A stretch of 64,000 bases of DNA from Eutrophocola salsuginis (GCA_038147195.1 JAYQTB010000006.1:248001-312000); one strand, 5' to 3'. Counted from the stretch's first letter, positions 24,899 through 33,636 are shown. The notes: generated by a model not told the origin, from the sequence alone. Numbers and translations are program-made.

Positions 24899-26461
24899 TT
24901 ATGCCCTGTACTTGCGCGGCCAGATGCCGGACTTGCCCGGGGCGATAATTCCGTTCGGGTCGAGCGCGTCCTTGACAGTTTCATGCATGCGCCATAGCGA
25001 ACCATTGTTCCAGTTGTAGGTTTGCGCGATGCGATCCATGTAACGGATGTGTGTGCGGTATTCCCCGTAACCGGCCTTGGCCGCCTCGTCTACTAGGATA
25101 TTAAATACTTCGTCCATGCGGCGGATTTCATCCGGATCGTTCTTGTCGTAGACCACCACGGTGACATGGTGCAGGTCGCGCCAGCCGATTGCCATCAAGC
25201 CTAGGTAATCGAAACCGTATTCGCGGACCACGCCACTGACCAGGTTGTACTGGTCGATTGCGTCCTTTCCCGTGATGGGTGCCACCGGTGAGAAGCCTAC
25301 ATGACCGCCCCCACCGTTCCAGTTGAGGAAGTTAAACTCGGTGAGCTTTGGAATGCCCTTCATGGTCTCGGCGCGGTGTTTCAGAATATCGAATTCGCGC
25401 GACCGCTCTTCAGGGAACCAGAAACGGGAACCGGGCACCTGGGCGAAGGCATCGCGGATAACACCTTCTAGGGCATCCATGACAGGTGGCGGTCCATACA
25501 GCGCGCCGCAGAAATTCCACATGCCGATCTGCTGGTCGTCCATGATGCTCTGATAGACGCTAGGCGGTACAGGACCGGCGCCATCATAGTACCTGCTTTT
25601 GGTTTCTTGAACGGCGGCATCAAGTATCAGACTGCGCACCGTTGCCGCATTTTGGATCACCATACCCACTTTCAGCGGCCGTAATATCTCTATAACCTGC
25701 TCGATATCCTCTTCACGCCGGAAGGTGATCATGTAGGGGCGATAGCCTGGGGGCTCCGGCATCAGCCATATACCCATCTTGGTAACGATACCGAAATTGG
25801 ATTGCGAAAACATGCCGTCCACATAAGGACCATATCCGTATTTGAACAGTTGCCAGGTGTTGTTACCTTCAAGTGCTCCCATACCGGTGCGCACAAGCTC
25901 ACCAGTGGGCAGCACCACTTCCATACCGCACTGCATCCCGAAGTGGTCACCATAGGGTGTGTAACCGATCCCGTGATCGAGGGCATTCCCCATCACGCTG
26001 CCCCAGCCCGGGTCCGGGACATCCAGCCAGAGTTTGAGGCCACGTTCCTGGATGTATTCGTACAGATCAAAGTAACTCACTCCCGGTTCCACGAGGGCGT
26101 AACCAAACTCCTCATTCACTTCGAGGATGCGGTTCATGCGATTCATATCCAGCACCACGGTGCCAGACATCACTGGCGCCGAGCCGCCGTACGCGAAGTT
26201 GTTACCGCGGGACACAGGCCACAGCGGCACACCATATCGGTTAGCGACACCTACGATTTCCTGGACCTCGTCCACGCTTGCGGGCGCGACGGCACCTGAC
26301 GGCTGGTATTCGGCCGGGTTGTTGGTCAGCGTGTAGGGATCCCTGTAACTGGACGCCTGCTGATCGGTAAACACCCAGTCGGCACCCACTATGGCGCGGA
26401 ACTGGTCAAAGGCTTCTGCAAGGGTATCGGCATCAAGCCCGGGGGGCAGTGCACTGGCCAT
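24899..26461 (-). CDS. 4-cresol dehydrogenase / vanillyl-alcohol oxidase-family flavoprotein
   Basis: This is a 520-residue FAD enzyme of the p-cresol methylhydroxylase group, which oxidises 4-alkylphenols by hydride removal and water addition. Close family blocks are YGGSAPVMSGTVVLDMNRMN (91-110), LVEPGVSYFDLYEYIQ (123-138), LDVPDPGWGSVMGNALDHG (146-164) and GMFSQSNFGIVTKMG (216-230). Tyr405 in AIDQYNLV lines up, by my recollection, with the tyrosine that holds FAD covalently in the Pseudomonas enzyme. No signal peptide is visible, so export would need the partner proteins or another route. Its start overlaps the stop of the 131-residue exported protein by one base, and the cytochrome gene follows directly. 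The exact phenol is unknown. Confidence 0.9.
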   Translation of the reverse strand: MASALPPGLDADTLAEAFDQFRAIVGADWVFTDQQASSYRDPYTLTNNPAEYQPSGAVAPASVDEVQEIVGVANRYGVPLWPVSRGNNFAYGGSAPVMSGTVVLDMNRMNRILEVNEEFGYALVEPGVSYFDLYEYIQERGLKLWLDVPDPGWGSVMGNALDHGIGYTPYGDHFGMQCGMEVVLPTGELVRTGMGALEGNNTWQLFKYGYGPYVDGMFSQSNFGIVTKMGIWLMPEPPGYRPYMITFRREEDIEQVIEILRPLKVGMVIQNAATVRSLILDAAVQETKSRYYDGAGPVPPSVYQSIMDDQQIGMWNFCGALYGPPPVMDALEGVIRDAFAQVPGSRFWFPEERSREFDILKHRAETMKGIPKLTEFNFLNWNGGGGHVGFSPVAPITGKDAIDQYNLVSGVVREYGFDYLGLMAIGWRDLHHVTVVVYDKNDPDEIRRMDEVFNILVDEAAKAGYGEYRTHIRYMDRIAQTYNWNNGSLWRMHETVKDALDPNGIIAPGKSGIWPRKYRA

Positions 26462-26856
26462 CAGGACATCTCCGTTTTTGCTCTATGATTCTGGCTGGTG
26501 ATCATCCAGGCAACCAGGTTATTGTTGATTCTCAGGCTTTCGGCAGTGACCGTGTTTTTTTCCTGCAGCAGGCGCTGTAGGCAGAAGTAAAAGGAATCCG
26601 TCGTTACACCGACCAGCTTTAATGGCACCTTGCCGCTCAGGCGCTTTAGCCCGTCATTCCAGACTGGTGTGATATCGCCGTTCACGATTCTGGTGTTACC
26701 GGTTCGCACCCAATCGCCCAGTTCAGGCAGGGATTTTGCAAAACGGGGGTCAAAGAACACCATGTTTGCAGCAACTTGCGAATCGCTCGCAGCAAGAATC
26801 TCGGTGGGTAAAGTGAAAGAAAGCAACGCGGTGCCGATAAACAACCTTCTGTTCAT
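26461..26856 (-). CDS. Exported protein of unknown function upstream of the flavocytochrome
   Basis: This is a 131-residue protein with a signal peptide (NRRLFIGTALLSFTLPTEILA) that has an RR near the start and could use either Sec or Tat. The mature part contains AANMVFFDPRFAKSLPELGDW and the stretch LKLVGVTTDSFYFCLQRLL. I do not recognise the family. Its stop overlaps the flavoprotein start (TGATG), so the three proteins are likely made together. A third subunit or an export and assembly helper for the flavoprotein, which lacks its own signal, is a reasonable guess. The ATG has no strong Shine-Dalgarno sequence. Confidence 0.7.
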   Translation of the reverse strand: MNRRLFIGTALLSFTLPTEILAASDSQVAANMVFFDPRFAKSLPELGDWVRTGNTRIVNGDITPVWNDGLKRLSGKVPLKLVGVTTDSFYFCLQRLLQEKNTVTAESLRINNNLVAWMITSQNHRAKTEMS

Positions 26857-26987
26857 TATTTTTCTGACTCTTATTGGTTATGCATAAAAGTTAGCGCCAG
26901 TGGCCGTTAATTGCAATCTCGTGTTGCCTTGCCTGTCTTCACTACAACCTGTTTAATTCGGGTACGTCTGCAGTTCCGAGGAATCCC

Positions 26988-27722
26988 ATGAGCGATAACA
27001 AATCCTGGCCACAGGCCGGGCGCGAACGCCTGATTGTGCCACAGCCTGTTGGCACTGTAGGCACCGACCTGCCGGATTACCGTGCCGAGATGATGGCAAA
27101 GGTAGATGAAAAGCACGTACTGATGATGGGTGATAATCCCGCCCTTCCACGCATGCCGGACAAACCCACGCTTCAGGACTTCTTCAACCTGCGCATGAAC
27201 CCGTCCACGCGAAAACACTTGCTGGAATCCGCCCGACGCGCGATGGACGATGGGCAAGAAGAGAAGGTGGTGCTGGCCTGCCTACTGCACGACATCACCA
27301 ACGCCTGCCTTATTCGCACCGACCACGGCTACTGGGCGGCACAGCTCATCGGACCCTATGTGGATGAGGAGGTGGCCTGGGCGGTGAAGTATCACCAGGC
27401 ACTGCGCTACACACCGGACCCCGCGGTCGGTTACGAGTATCCCGAGTTATACTTGAAACTGTTTGGCGCTGATTACGAACCCCCTGAATACATCAGGAAG
27501 GATGCTGAATACGCAATGCAGCACACGTGGTACATGACCTCACGCCTTGTCACAATGTATGACATTTATTTCTTCGATGATCTGGACAGTTCTGTGTCCA
27601 TCGAGGACTTCGACTACATCATCACGCGTAACTTTCGCCAACCCGAGGCCGGCCTGGGTTACGATGACTCACCCTCCGCCCACATGTGGCGCACCATGAT
27701 CTGGCCCAACAACTTCCTCTGA
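26988..27722 (+). CDS. HD-domain phosphohydrolase-like protein
   Basis: This is a 244-residue soluble protein with an HD-type metal site: H77 (TRKHLLES), H101-D102 (CLLHDITN), H113 (TDHGYW) and H136 (VKYHQAL), spaced as in HD phosphohydrolases. The C-terminal part (LYLKLFGADYEPPEYIRKDAEYAM) is typical of a standalone HD subfamily found in catabolic clusters of marine Proteobacteria (recollection). It starts at an ATG with GAGG upstream and is divergent from the flavocytochrome operon. After its stop there are two weak inverted repeats (27737-27780) that might end transcription. No nucleotide substrate can be assigned. Confidence 0.75.
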   Translation: MSDNKSWPQAGRERLIVPQPVGTVGTDLPDYRAEMMAKVDEKHVLMMGDNPALPRMPDKPTLQDFFNLRMNPSTRKHLLESARRAMDDGQEEKVVLACLLHDITNACLIRTDHGYWAAQLIGPYVDEEVAWAVKYHQALRYTPDPAVGYEYPELYLKLFGADYEPPEYIRKDAEYAMQHTWYMTSRLVTMYDIYFFDDLDSSVSIEDFDYIITRNFRQPEAGLGYDDSPSAHMWRTMIWPNNFL

Positions 27723-27818
27723 GCACCCAAAAAGAATCTCGCGTGAACGGGCACGAGATCCCGGTTTCAGGTTAACCCGGCATTTAGTTTCCGGCGCTTA
27801 TGTTTTCCTTAAACAACA

Positions 27819-28313
27819 CTAGGGAACTGGGGCATGAAAACTTTTCTCCGGACAAGACTCACCCTTGCCATTGTCGCGCTGTGCATTGTGTCCCAGCACT
27901 TTACTTAGCATCTGCTCTTCTGCTTCCGACGCACTTTGATCGATGCTCTTTACAAGCATAGCGATCTGTTTGCTGAGATTGATAATCCTGAAAACCAAGA
28001 TCCGGGTAATATTCTGGATGACCTCGGGATCTTCCTCGACAAACTCTTTCGGGTTCTCAATGTGCAGTAAGTCGGAATCCATGGCAAGCTGTATGGATGC
28101 CGAGGAAACATTGTCCATGGATTAGACGATTTCTAAGAAAATGGCTCCCATCTGGTTGATCTGGGTAATCTTCTGCCCGTCGATGATCGCATCCACGGTA
28201 CCGTGAGTTAGGGAATAGATGCCATTAGGCTTCTTGTACTTGAAGATAATGAATTCACCGGCCTCGAATTTCCTCTTCGGTATTGCTTCCAGCGTCTGAT
28301 CGACAGAAGCCAT
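27819..28313 (-). pseudogene. Cyclic nucleotide-binding (CNMP) domain gene broken by one in-frame stop
   Basis: Two minus-strand reading frames lie in the same phase. 28313-28122 reads RKFEAGEFIIFKYKKPNGIY, then GTVDAIIDGQKI and QMGAIFLEIV, the first half of a CRP-type cyclic nucleotide-binding domain. A TAA at 28124-28122 interrupts it. One codon later an ATG at 28118 continues with SSASIQLAMDSDLLHIENPKEFVEEDPEV, the normal second half of the same domain including the C-terminal helix. The protein would be about 163 residues with no DNA-binding part. A single nonsense mutation is the simplest reading; a sequencing error or readthrough is possible. It lies between the HD-domain gene and a sugar dehydrogenase gene. 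Confidence 0.7.
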
Positions 28314-28340
28314 TCATCTTTACCGGTTGTGTGTACCGTC

Positions 28341-29537
28341 TTACTGCACCGGTGAAATTCGCAGTACTGCACCCGGATTCTGGTCAGTTAATACATAAAG
28401 GAAGCCGTCGGGGCCAGGCCGCACATCACGGATGCGCTGGTGCAGATCCACCAGCATCGGCTCTCTGGCCAGTGGCACGCCCTCGTCACTGAAGGTAATG
28501 CGTTGGACATGACCCGTTCTTGGCGTGCGACCCTGGATCATCGAACCGACAAAAACACTGCCGCGCCAGCGCGGAAAGGCATCCCCGGTATAAAAGCTGA
28601 GACCAGAGACCGCAATCGATGGTATCCAGTACAGGAACGGTGATGCGAGATCTGCTCTTTGCTGATCCTCACTGATGCTTACGCCATCGTAATCGACACC
28701 GTAGGTGACCAGCGGCCAGCCGTAGTTGGCGCCACGCCGAATGATGTTGATTTCATCGCCGCCAAGCGGACCATGTTCATTCTCCCAGAACTCGCCGGTA
28801 TTTGGATTTAGGGCGAGCCCCTGCGGACTGCGCACACCCAGCGCGAAGATTTCCGGCAAGGCGTCATCACGGCCGGTGAACGGGTTGTCGTCTGGCACGG
28901 AGCCGTCGTCATTGATACGGATAACCTTACCGCCATGGTCCATCATGTCCTGCGCCCGAGACTCTTCCTGTCGCTCGCCGATAGTCATGTATAGCTTACC
29001 ATCGGGACCAAATGCCATGCGGCCACCAAAATTGGTGGGCGAGGCACTCCAGGAATTGGCAATGAAAATGTCGCGCAGACCAACCAATGCATTGTCGTTA
29101 ATGTTATAGATGGCCCGGGCGATTGCCGTTGTACTACGGGTGCCGTCCTCGTGGCCTTTGGAATAGCTCAGGTAAAGGGTATGGTTTTGGTCGTACTCCG
29201 GATGCAGGACCACGTCGAGCAACCCGCCGAGCACGGTGATCTTGACCTCGGGAGTACCGCTGACCGGATCGGGTACAAGAACACCGTCGGAAATAAGACT
29301 AAGGCGACCCGCACGCTCGGTAACCAGCATGTCACCATCTGGAAGAAAAGCGATCGACCAGGGATTAGCCAGGCCGCCAGCCACCAGGTCGACCTTTATG
29401 GGATACTCGGTGGTCTGGTAAACCTGGGGAAACGCGGGCAGCGGTGGCGCCGCCGTAAAATCCTGTGCGTGAACTACAGGTGAATAAATGAAAGGGAAGG
29501 CGGCGAGGAGTAAAACGCTGGCTATTCTGAATCGCAT
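28341..29537 (-). CDS. PQQ-type sugar dehydrogenase (YliI/glucose-sorbosone dehydrogenase family), exported, second copy
   Basis: This is a 398-residue beta-propeller oxidoreductase with a signal peptide (cleavage near VHAQD, residue 25). Landmarks are LANPWSIAFLPDGDMLVTER, VVLHPEYDQNHTLYLSYS, LGVRSPQGLALNPNTGEFWENEHGPLGGDE and YGWPLVTYGVDYDG. I chose the ATG at 29537, which has an ideal GGAGG; a GTG two codons earlier is the alternative. It follows the amidohydrolase gene by 14 bases and is probably its operon partner. Among the propeller proteins here it is closest in layout to the canonical soluble aldose dehydrogenase. Substrate not assigned. Confidence 0.85.
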   Translation of the reverse strand: MRFRIASVLLLAAFPFIYSPVVHAQDFTAAPPLPAFPQVYQTTEYPIKVDLVAGGLANPWSIAFLPDGDMLVTERAGRLSLISDGVLVPDPVSGTPEVKITVLGGLLDVVLHPEYDQNHTLYLSYSKGHEDGTRSTTAIARAIYNINDNALVGLRDIFIANSWSASPTNFGGRMAFGPDGKLYMTIGERQEESRAQDMMDHGGKVIRINDDGSVPDDNPFTGRDDALPEIFALGVRSPQGLALNPNTGEFWENEHGPLGGDEINIIRRGANYGWPLVTYGVDYDGVSISEDQQRADLASPFLYWIPSIAVSGLSFYTGDAFPRWRGSVFVGSMIQGRTPRTGHVQRITFSDEGVPLAREPMLVDLHQRIRDVRPGPDGFLYVLTDQNPGAVLRISPVQ

Positions 29538-29551
29538 CGCCACCTCCTCTT

Positions 29552-30868
29552 TTACATCCGGTTGACGACGACGTGACCGCCCTTTATGACTAGGTCGACC
29601 TTAAGCAGGTCGAACAGGTCATCCAGAGGATCGCCATCGATGATGACGACATCCGCCGCCTTGCCCGGCTCCAGCGAGCCGATCTCGTCCTCGAGGAATA
29701 CCGCTTTTGCAGTATGCTCGGTCATGATCTCAATGATGTCCTGCTCCGAGAACACAAGGAACAGGGTCTTCAGTTCATGCTTTAGGGTTTCCCGAGGATT
29801 GAAGGTGGTATCGGTGCCGAAACCGTAGGTGATACCGGCATTCCACAACAGGCGCGCATTCACCGGACCCTGGCCGACGCTCGGTAGCGTGTTCCAGCTG
29901 TAAGGGTAGCCATCACGAAATATCGGCTGGTTGTTTTCATCGTAAAAAATACCCAGCGTACCCAGTGACGACACCATCGGTATGTCAGCATCCACGATGG
30001 TCTGCACTTCTTCGTCGGTGAGCTGGCCTATATGGGGAGTATGAACCAGGTGATCTGGCTTGGCCTTGATGACTTCCAGCACGTCCCACTTGCCCACGGC
30101 GTGGACAATAGCTTTCAGGCCACGTTTGTGGGTTTCCTCCACCATCAGGGTCAGTGATTCAACTTCCGGGCCATTCGGAGTCACGGTGACCACCGTCTTG
30201 GTGAAGTCAAAACCCTGGTCGGCAATGTTGTTCACGGCATCGATTATGACCTGATCGGGAATCTTTCCCGCCGACTCGGTCGGCCGGTTGGGCGGACGCG
30301 ATACGTCGGTCCTGGCCGGATCGGTAGTAGGTTCACCGGGAGGCAGAGAATTGATCGGCACGAATGATCCCGTCAGCAGGCGAGGACCGGCGATTTCTCC
30401 GTCGTTGATACGGCGGCGCAGCTCCAGGATTTGCGGAGCGTCAATTGCAGAGAGCACGGTGGTGAAACCAGCATCGAGAAATTCCTGCATGCTGGTTTCG
30501 GACTGGTTGGCCATCCATTCATCCGGGTTACCGCGGATAATATGGCGATGCCCTTCGATGAAGCCCGGCATGACGGTCTTGCCCCCCGCATCGATGACCA
30601 GGGAATTCAGCGGTTCGACAACATCGGTTCCTACCTCGGCAATACGACCGTCTTCGATGAGGAGGCTACCGCGTTCAATCACGTTACCTGTACCGTCAAT
30701 AATGTGGGCATTGGTGATGAAGATCACCGACTCGTCAACTGGGGTATTCACGGTTTCGCCATCGCTGACGACTGTCGCACCCTGGTCCGAACAGGCGGTC
30801 AGGAAAACAGTAGTGAACAGGAATACAGTTGTTAGTGAAGAATAGAGGGAAGAAGCCGGTTTATGCAT
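29552..30868 (-). CDS. Amidohydrolase family lipoprotein (imidazolonepropionase-like)
   Basis: This is a 438-residue exported metal-dependent hydrolase of the amidohydrolase superfamily. The leader ends with a lipobox (FLTACSDQ). The N-terminal beta part has LLIEDGRIAEVG, followed by PGFIEGHRHIIRG carrying the H-x-H metal pair. Later KAIVHAVGKWDV and TDTTFNPRETLKHEL give the expected His and Asp. C-terminal IGSLEPGKAADVVIIDGDPLDD closes the fold. I chose the ATG at 30868 behind AGGAG rather than one 6 codons upstream. Periplasmic lipoprotein amidohydrolases of this type are common in marine bacteria with unknown substrates. The sugar dehydrogenase gene follows closely. Confidence 0.85.
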   Translation of the reverse strand: MHKPASSLYSSLTTVFLFTTVFLTACSDQGATVVSDGETVNTPVDESVIFITNAHIIDGTGNVIERGSLLIEDGRIAEVGTDVVEPLNSLVIDAGGKTVMPGFIEGHRHIIRGNPDEWMANQSETSMQEFLDAGFTTVLSAIDAPQILELRRRINDGEIAGPRLLTGSFVPINSLPPGEPTTDPARTDVSRPPNRPTESAGKIPDQVIIDAVNNIADQGFDFTKTVVTVTPNGPEVESLTLMVEETHKRGLKAIVHAVGKWDVLEVIKAKPDHLVHTPHIGQLTDEEVQTIVDADIPMVSSLGTLGIFYDENNQPIFRDGYPYSWNTLPSVGQGPVNARLLWNAGITYGFGTDTTFNPRETLKHELKTLFLVFSEQDIIEIMTEHTAKAVFLEDEIGSLEPGKAADVVIIDGDPLDDLFDLLKVDLVIKGGHVVVNRM

Positions 30869-31007
30869 TGAGGACTCCTGGATCATTCAATTAGGCTTGG
30901 CATGGTGTTGTTATTATTGTGGTAGGAGAAATTACCACAAATAGTTCGAAAAAGCCCCGGTTGGCCGGTAGCATGCATTCCAGAATCATGTTTGTGCGAC
31001 CTAAGTC

Positions 31008-31592
31008 TTAGGCCAGGTCGTCGCGCAGGCTCCGGGCCAAGTTTTCCGGCACTTCCAGCGGCCCAATACGAAAACCTTCCAGGTCGCAACCCGTAAAAAT
31101 AGCGGCGCCTGTTTTCGCGGCAGCCACCATTTCCGGCGCCAGCTGGAAGCGGACAAAATGCACACTTGAAGTCTTGGTGTCGTTTTCCCGGTCCATGTCC
31201 TCGTCGGCAATGGCGTAAACCTTGTCATGCCCTTCTACCCGCATCCAGATCAGGTCTTCGACATTTTTCAGTTCAGTCAGGCGCAGCTTACGCTCTTCCA
31301 CGTCCTCATACTCGATCATGAACGTGGCCTTCCAGTTGTCGCCATCGGGAATCAGCGGGTTGTACGCATCGAGTTCTTCCTGGATACCTGCCGCCTCGAA
31401 AACTTTCTCGATGCGCAGCATTTCCTGTATCTGGTATTTCAGGGTCAGCGCATCCTCGAACAGCAGGCGTGCATGTTCATTGAGTTGCAGCTGGCGGTTC
31501 TTTTTATGCGCAAGCACCTGCGCCCTAAACTCGGAACGGTTTACTGAATAATCTTCCAGTGACCACAGGTCGGTTCTGGTCAGTTTTGTCAT
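31008..31592 (-). CDS. DUF3501 family protein
   Basis: This is a 194-residue protein matching DUF3501: opening LTRTDLWSLEDYSVNRSEFR, then NRQLQLNEHARLLFEDALT and the C-terminal FRIGPLEVPENLARSLRDDL. No signal peptide or membrane segment is present, so it should be cytosolic. The ATG at 31592 has the better spacing from AGGAG than the adjacent ATG at 31595. It follows the Fe-S oxidoreductase by 34 bases and completes the rubrerythrin / Fe-S oxidoreductase / DUF3501 gene set that recurs in Proteobacteria. No activity is known; a role with the oxidoreductase in peroxide or oxidative stress defence is inferred from conserved neighbourhood. Confidence 0.88.
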   Translation of the reverse strand: MTKLTRTDLWSLEDYSVNRSEFRAQVLAHKKNRQLQLNEHARLLFEDALTLKYQIQEMLRIEKVFEAAGIQEELDAYNPLIPDGDNWKATFMIEYEDVEERKLRLTELKNVEDLIWMRVEGHDKVYAIADEDMDRENDTKTSSVHFVRFQLAPEMVAAAKTGAAIFTGCDLEGFRIGPLEVPENLARSLRDDLA

Positions 31593-31626
31593 CATTACTC
31601 CTGTTGGCTAGGTTAGCCCGGTGTGC

Positions 31627-32979
31627 TTATAACCCGTAGGCATGGCGCAGAAGCGTCATCGGGTGTTCCGGCTTGTCCACTTTTTCGGACAACGCGGCAA
31701 TATGGGTCGCGGCCATCGGGCAGTCGGAAATGAAATGATCTGGGTCCTGCTGATCAACCTTCTTTACGATCGGCCTGCCGATCTTCACGGCGATGTTGTG
31801 GGTTTCCTTTTTCACGGCGTAGGTGCCGTCATGACCGGAGCAGCGCTCCTGGGGCACCACCTTGGTATCGGGAACCAGGTTGAGAATGTCACGGGTTTTC
31901 AGCCCAATATTCTGTACGCGCAGATGGCAGGCCACCTGGTAGCTGATATCACCCAGACCCTGCTTGAATTCTGTGTTGAACTCCCCTTCCTTGTGACGCA
32001 GGAAGAGATATTCGAAGGGATCGAAGAAGGCGTTCTTCACTTTCAGCACATCCGCGTCGTCCGGGAACAGCAGTGGCAGCTCCTGCTTGTACATGAGCAC
32101 GCAAGAAGGAATCGGCGCGGTCAGGTCGAAGCCTTCATCCACCAGCTTGGAAAGCACCGGAATATTCTTTTCCTTCAGCTCGCGCACCGACTCGAGATCG
32201 CCCAGTTCCAGTTTCGGCATGCCACAACAAGCTTCCTTCGGCACCAGTTCGATATGGATGCCGTTGTGCTGGAACACCTTGTAAAAATCCTCGCCCAGGT
32301 GCGGGGAGTTGTAATTGCCGAAACAGGTGGCATAAAAGGCTACCTTGCCGGTGGTACGTCCAACAGCTTTAGGCGCCAGCGACCTGGTGAACTGGCCAAC
32401 CTGCTTGCGCAGGTTGTTGCGGTGATAGGTTGGCACGGGTGCGGCATGATGCACGCCTAGGGTGCTTTCGAGCACCTTGCGAAAGGCGCCATTATTGTTC
32501 AGGGCATTGAGGGTGACATCCACCAGCGGAATGGTGGCCATCCTTGCCACCTTGTCGGTGCTGGTGAGGGTGCGGTCACGGAACGAGGCACCATTCTTTT
32601 TGAAATTGACCGCCTTCGCGCGCAGCATGAGATGCGGGAAATCCACGTTCCACTCGTGCGGGGGCACGTAGGGGCACTTACTCATGTAGCACATATCGCA
32701 CAGGTAACAATGCTCAACCACCTTGTGGTAATCGGCCTTGTCCACGCCGTCCACTTCCATAGTCTCGGATTCATCCACCAGGTCGAACAGGGTGGGGAAG
32801 GCATGGCACAGGCTGACACAGCGGCGGCAGCCGTGGCAAATGTCGTAAACACGCTCGAGTTCGGCGTTCAGGGCATTTTCGTCCCAGAACTCAGCAGACT
32901 GCCACTCGACAGGATGTCTGGTCGGGGCTTCTAGGCTGCCTTCTCGGGGCCTTTCATTGACTGGAGGCGTATTACTCAT
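31627..32979 (-). CDS. Fe-S oxidoreductase with CCG domains (GlpC/heterodisulfide reductase-like)
   Basis: This is a 450-residue iron-sulfur protein. Two ferredoxin-type clusters are visible: C48-x2-C51-x2-C54-x3-C58 (CHGCRRCVSLC) and C91-x2-C94-x2-C97-x4-C102-P (CYLCDMCYMSKCP). The C-terminal half has a CCG domain (CCGMPKLELGDLE) and a second, altered one with ERCSGHDG. This is the form found beside rubrerythrin and DUF3501 genes. It probably passes electrons to a partner, possibly the rubrerythrin encoded 150 bases upstream. It has no membrane segment. The ATG is preceded by GGAAG at a short spacing. Confidence 0.88.
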   Translation of the reverse strand: MSNTPPVNERPREGSLEAPTRHPVEWQSAEFWDENALNAELERVYDICHGCRRCVSLCHAFPTLFDLVDESETMEVDGVDKADYHKVVEHCYLCDMCYMSKCPYVPPHEWNVDFPHLMLRAKAVNFKKNGASFRDRTLTSTDKVARMATIPLVDVTLNALNNNGAFRKVLESTLGVHHAAPVPTYHRNNLRKQVGQFTRSLAPKAVGRTTGKVAFYATCFGNYNSPHLGEDFYKVFQHNGIHIELVPKEACCGMPKLELGDLESVRELKEKNIPVLSKLVDEGFDLTAPIPSCVLMYKQELPLLFPDDADVLKVKNAFFDPFEYLFLRHKEGEFNTEFKQGLGDISYQVACHLRVQNIGLKTRDILNLVPDTKVVPQERCSGHDGTYAVKKETHNIAVKIGRPIVKKVDQQDPDHFISDCPMAATHIAALSEKVDKPEHPMTLLRHAYGL

Positions 32980-33129
32980 CTTCCGGATCCATTGTCTTAA
33001 CAGTCGGGTGCCAGCAGGGAACGTCGGTGCATTGGGATTTATTCATGACTGCCCGGCTCCGCCAAATCGGGGAGCCAGGCGGTCACTGGGCCGGAAACCA
33101 AGTACAGATTCCGGCACGGCGGGGTCTGT

Positions 33130-33549
33130 TTAGCCGTCGAGTCCGTCCAGGGCTTTCTGGAAACGGTTGGCGTGGCTGCGCTCGGCCTTGGCTAGCGTTT
33201 CAAACCAGTCTGCGATTTCATCGAACCCTTCATCGCGGGCTGACTTGGCCATACCCGGGTACATATCGGTGTACTCGTGGGTCTCGCCAGCGACAGCGGC
33301 TTTCAGGTTGTCGGCGGTGGCACCGATCGGCAAGCCGGTTGCGGGATCACCGGTTTCTTCCAGATATTCTAGGTGGCCATGGGCATGACCGGTTTCGCCT
33401 TCCGCTGTGGAACGGAAAACCGCGGCTACGTCGTTGTAGCCTTCAACGTCGGCCTTGGCGGCGAAATACAGGTAACGGCGATTTGCTTGGGATTCGCCAG
33501 CAAAGGCATCCTTCAGGTTTTGTTCGGTTTTGGATCCTGCTAAAGACAT
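33130..33549 (-). CDS. Rubrerythrin family diiron protein without rubredoxin domain
   Basis: This is a 139-residue ferritin-like four-helix protein. The diiron ligands are visible in E19 (AGESQANRRY), E50/E52 and H55 (EGETGHAHGH), E89/E92 (AGETHEYTDMY) and E123/H126 (KAERSHANRF). The C-terminal rubredoxin domain of classical rubrerythrins is missing, so electrons must come from another protein; the Fe-S oxidoreductase next in the operon is the obvious candidate. The role is reduction of hydrogen peroxide in the cytoplasm. A strong AAAGGAG precedes the ATG. Two perfect 14-bp palindromes lie 65-101 bases upstream and may be operators. Confidence 0.9.
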   Translation of the reverse strand: MSLAGSKTEQNLKDAFAGESQANRRYLYFAAKADVEGYNDVAAVFRSTAEGETGHAHGHLEYLEETGDPATGLPIGATADNLKAAVAGETHEYTDMYPGMAKSARDEGFDEIADWFETLAKAERSHANRFQKALDGLDG

Positions 33550-33613
33550 GGTTCACTCCTTTATATTCCAGTGCAGTTTAAGATAGCTGCAGATAAGTGT
33601 TGCTGCTTTTATG

Positions 33614-33627
33614 AATAAACGTTTATT
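33614..33627. promoter_or_regulatory. Perfect 14-bp palindrome upstream of the rubrerythrin operon, site A
   Basis: AATAAACGTTTATT is its own reverse complement. It lies 65 bases upstream of the rubrerythrin start codon, in a region without genes. A second palindrome lies 9 bases further upstream (in the operon's direction), with centres 23 bp apart, about two helical turns. This is the layout expected for paired repressor or activator dimers. The regulator is unknown. Confidence 0.5.
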
Positions 33628-33636
33628 GAAGTACTG

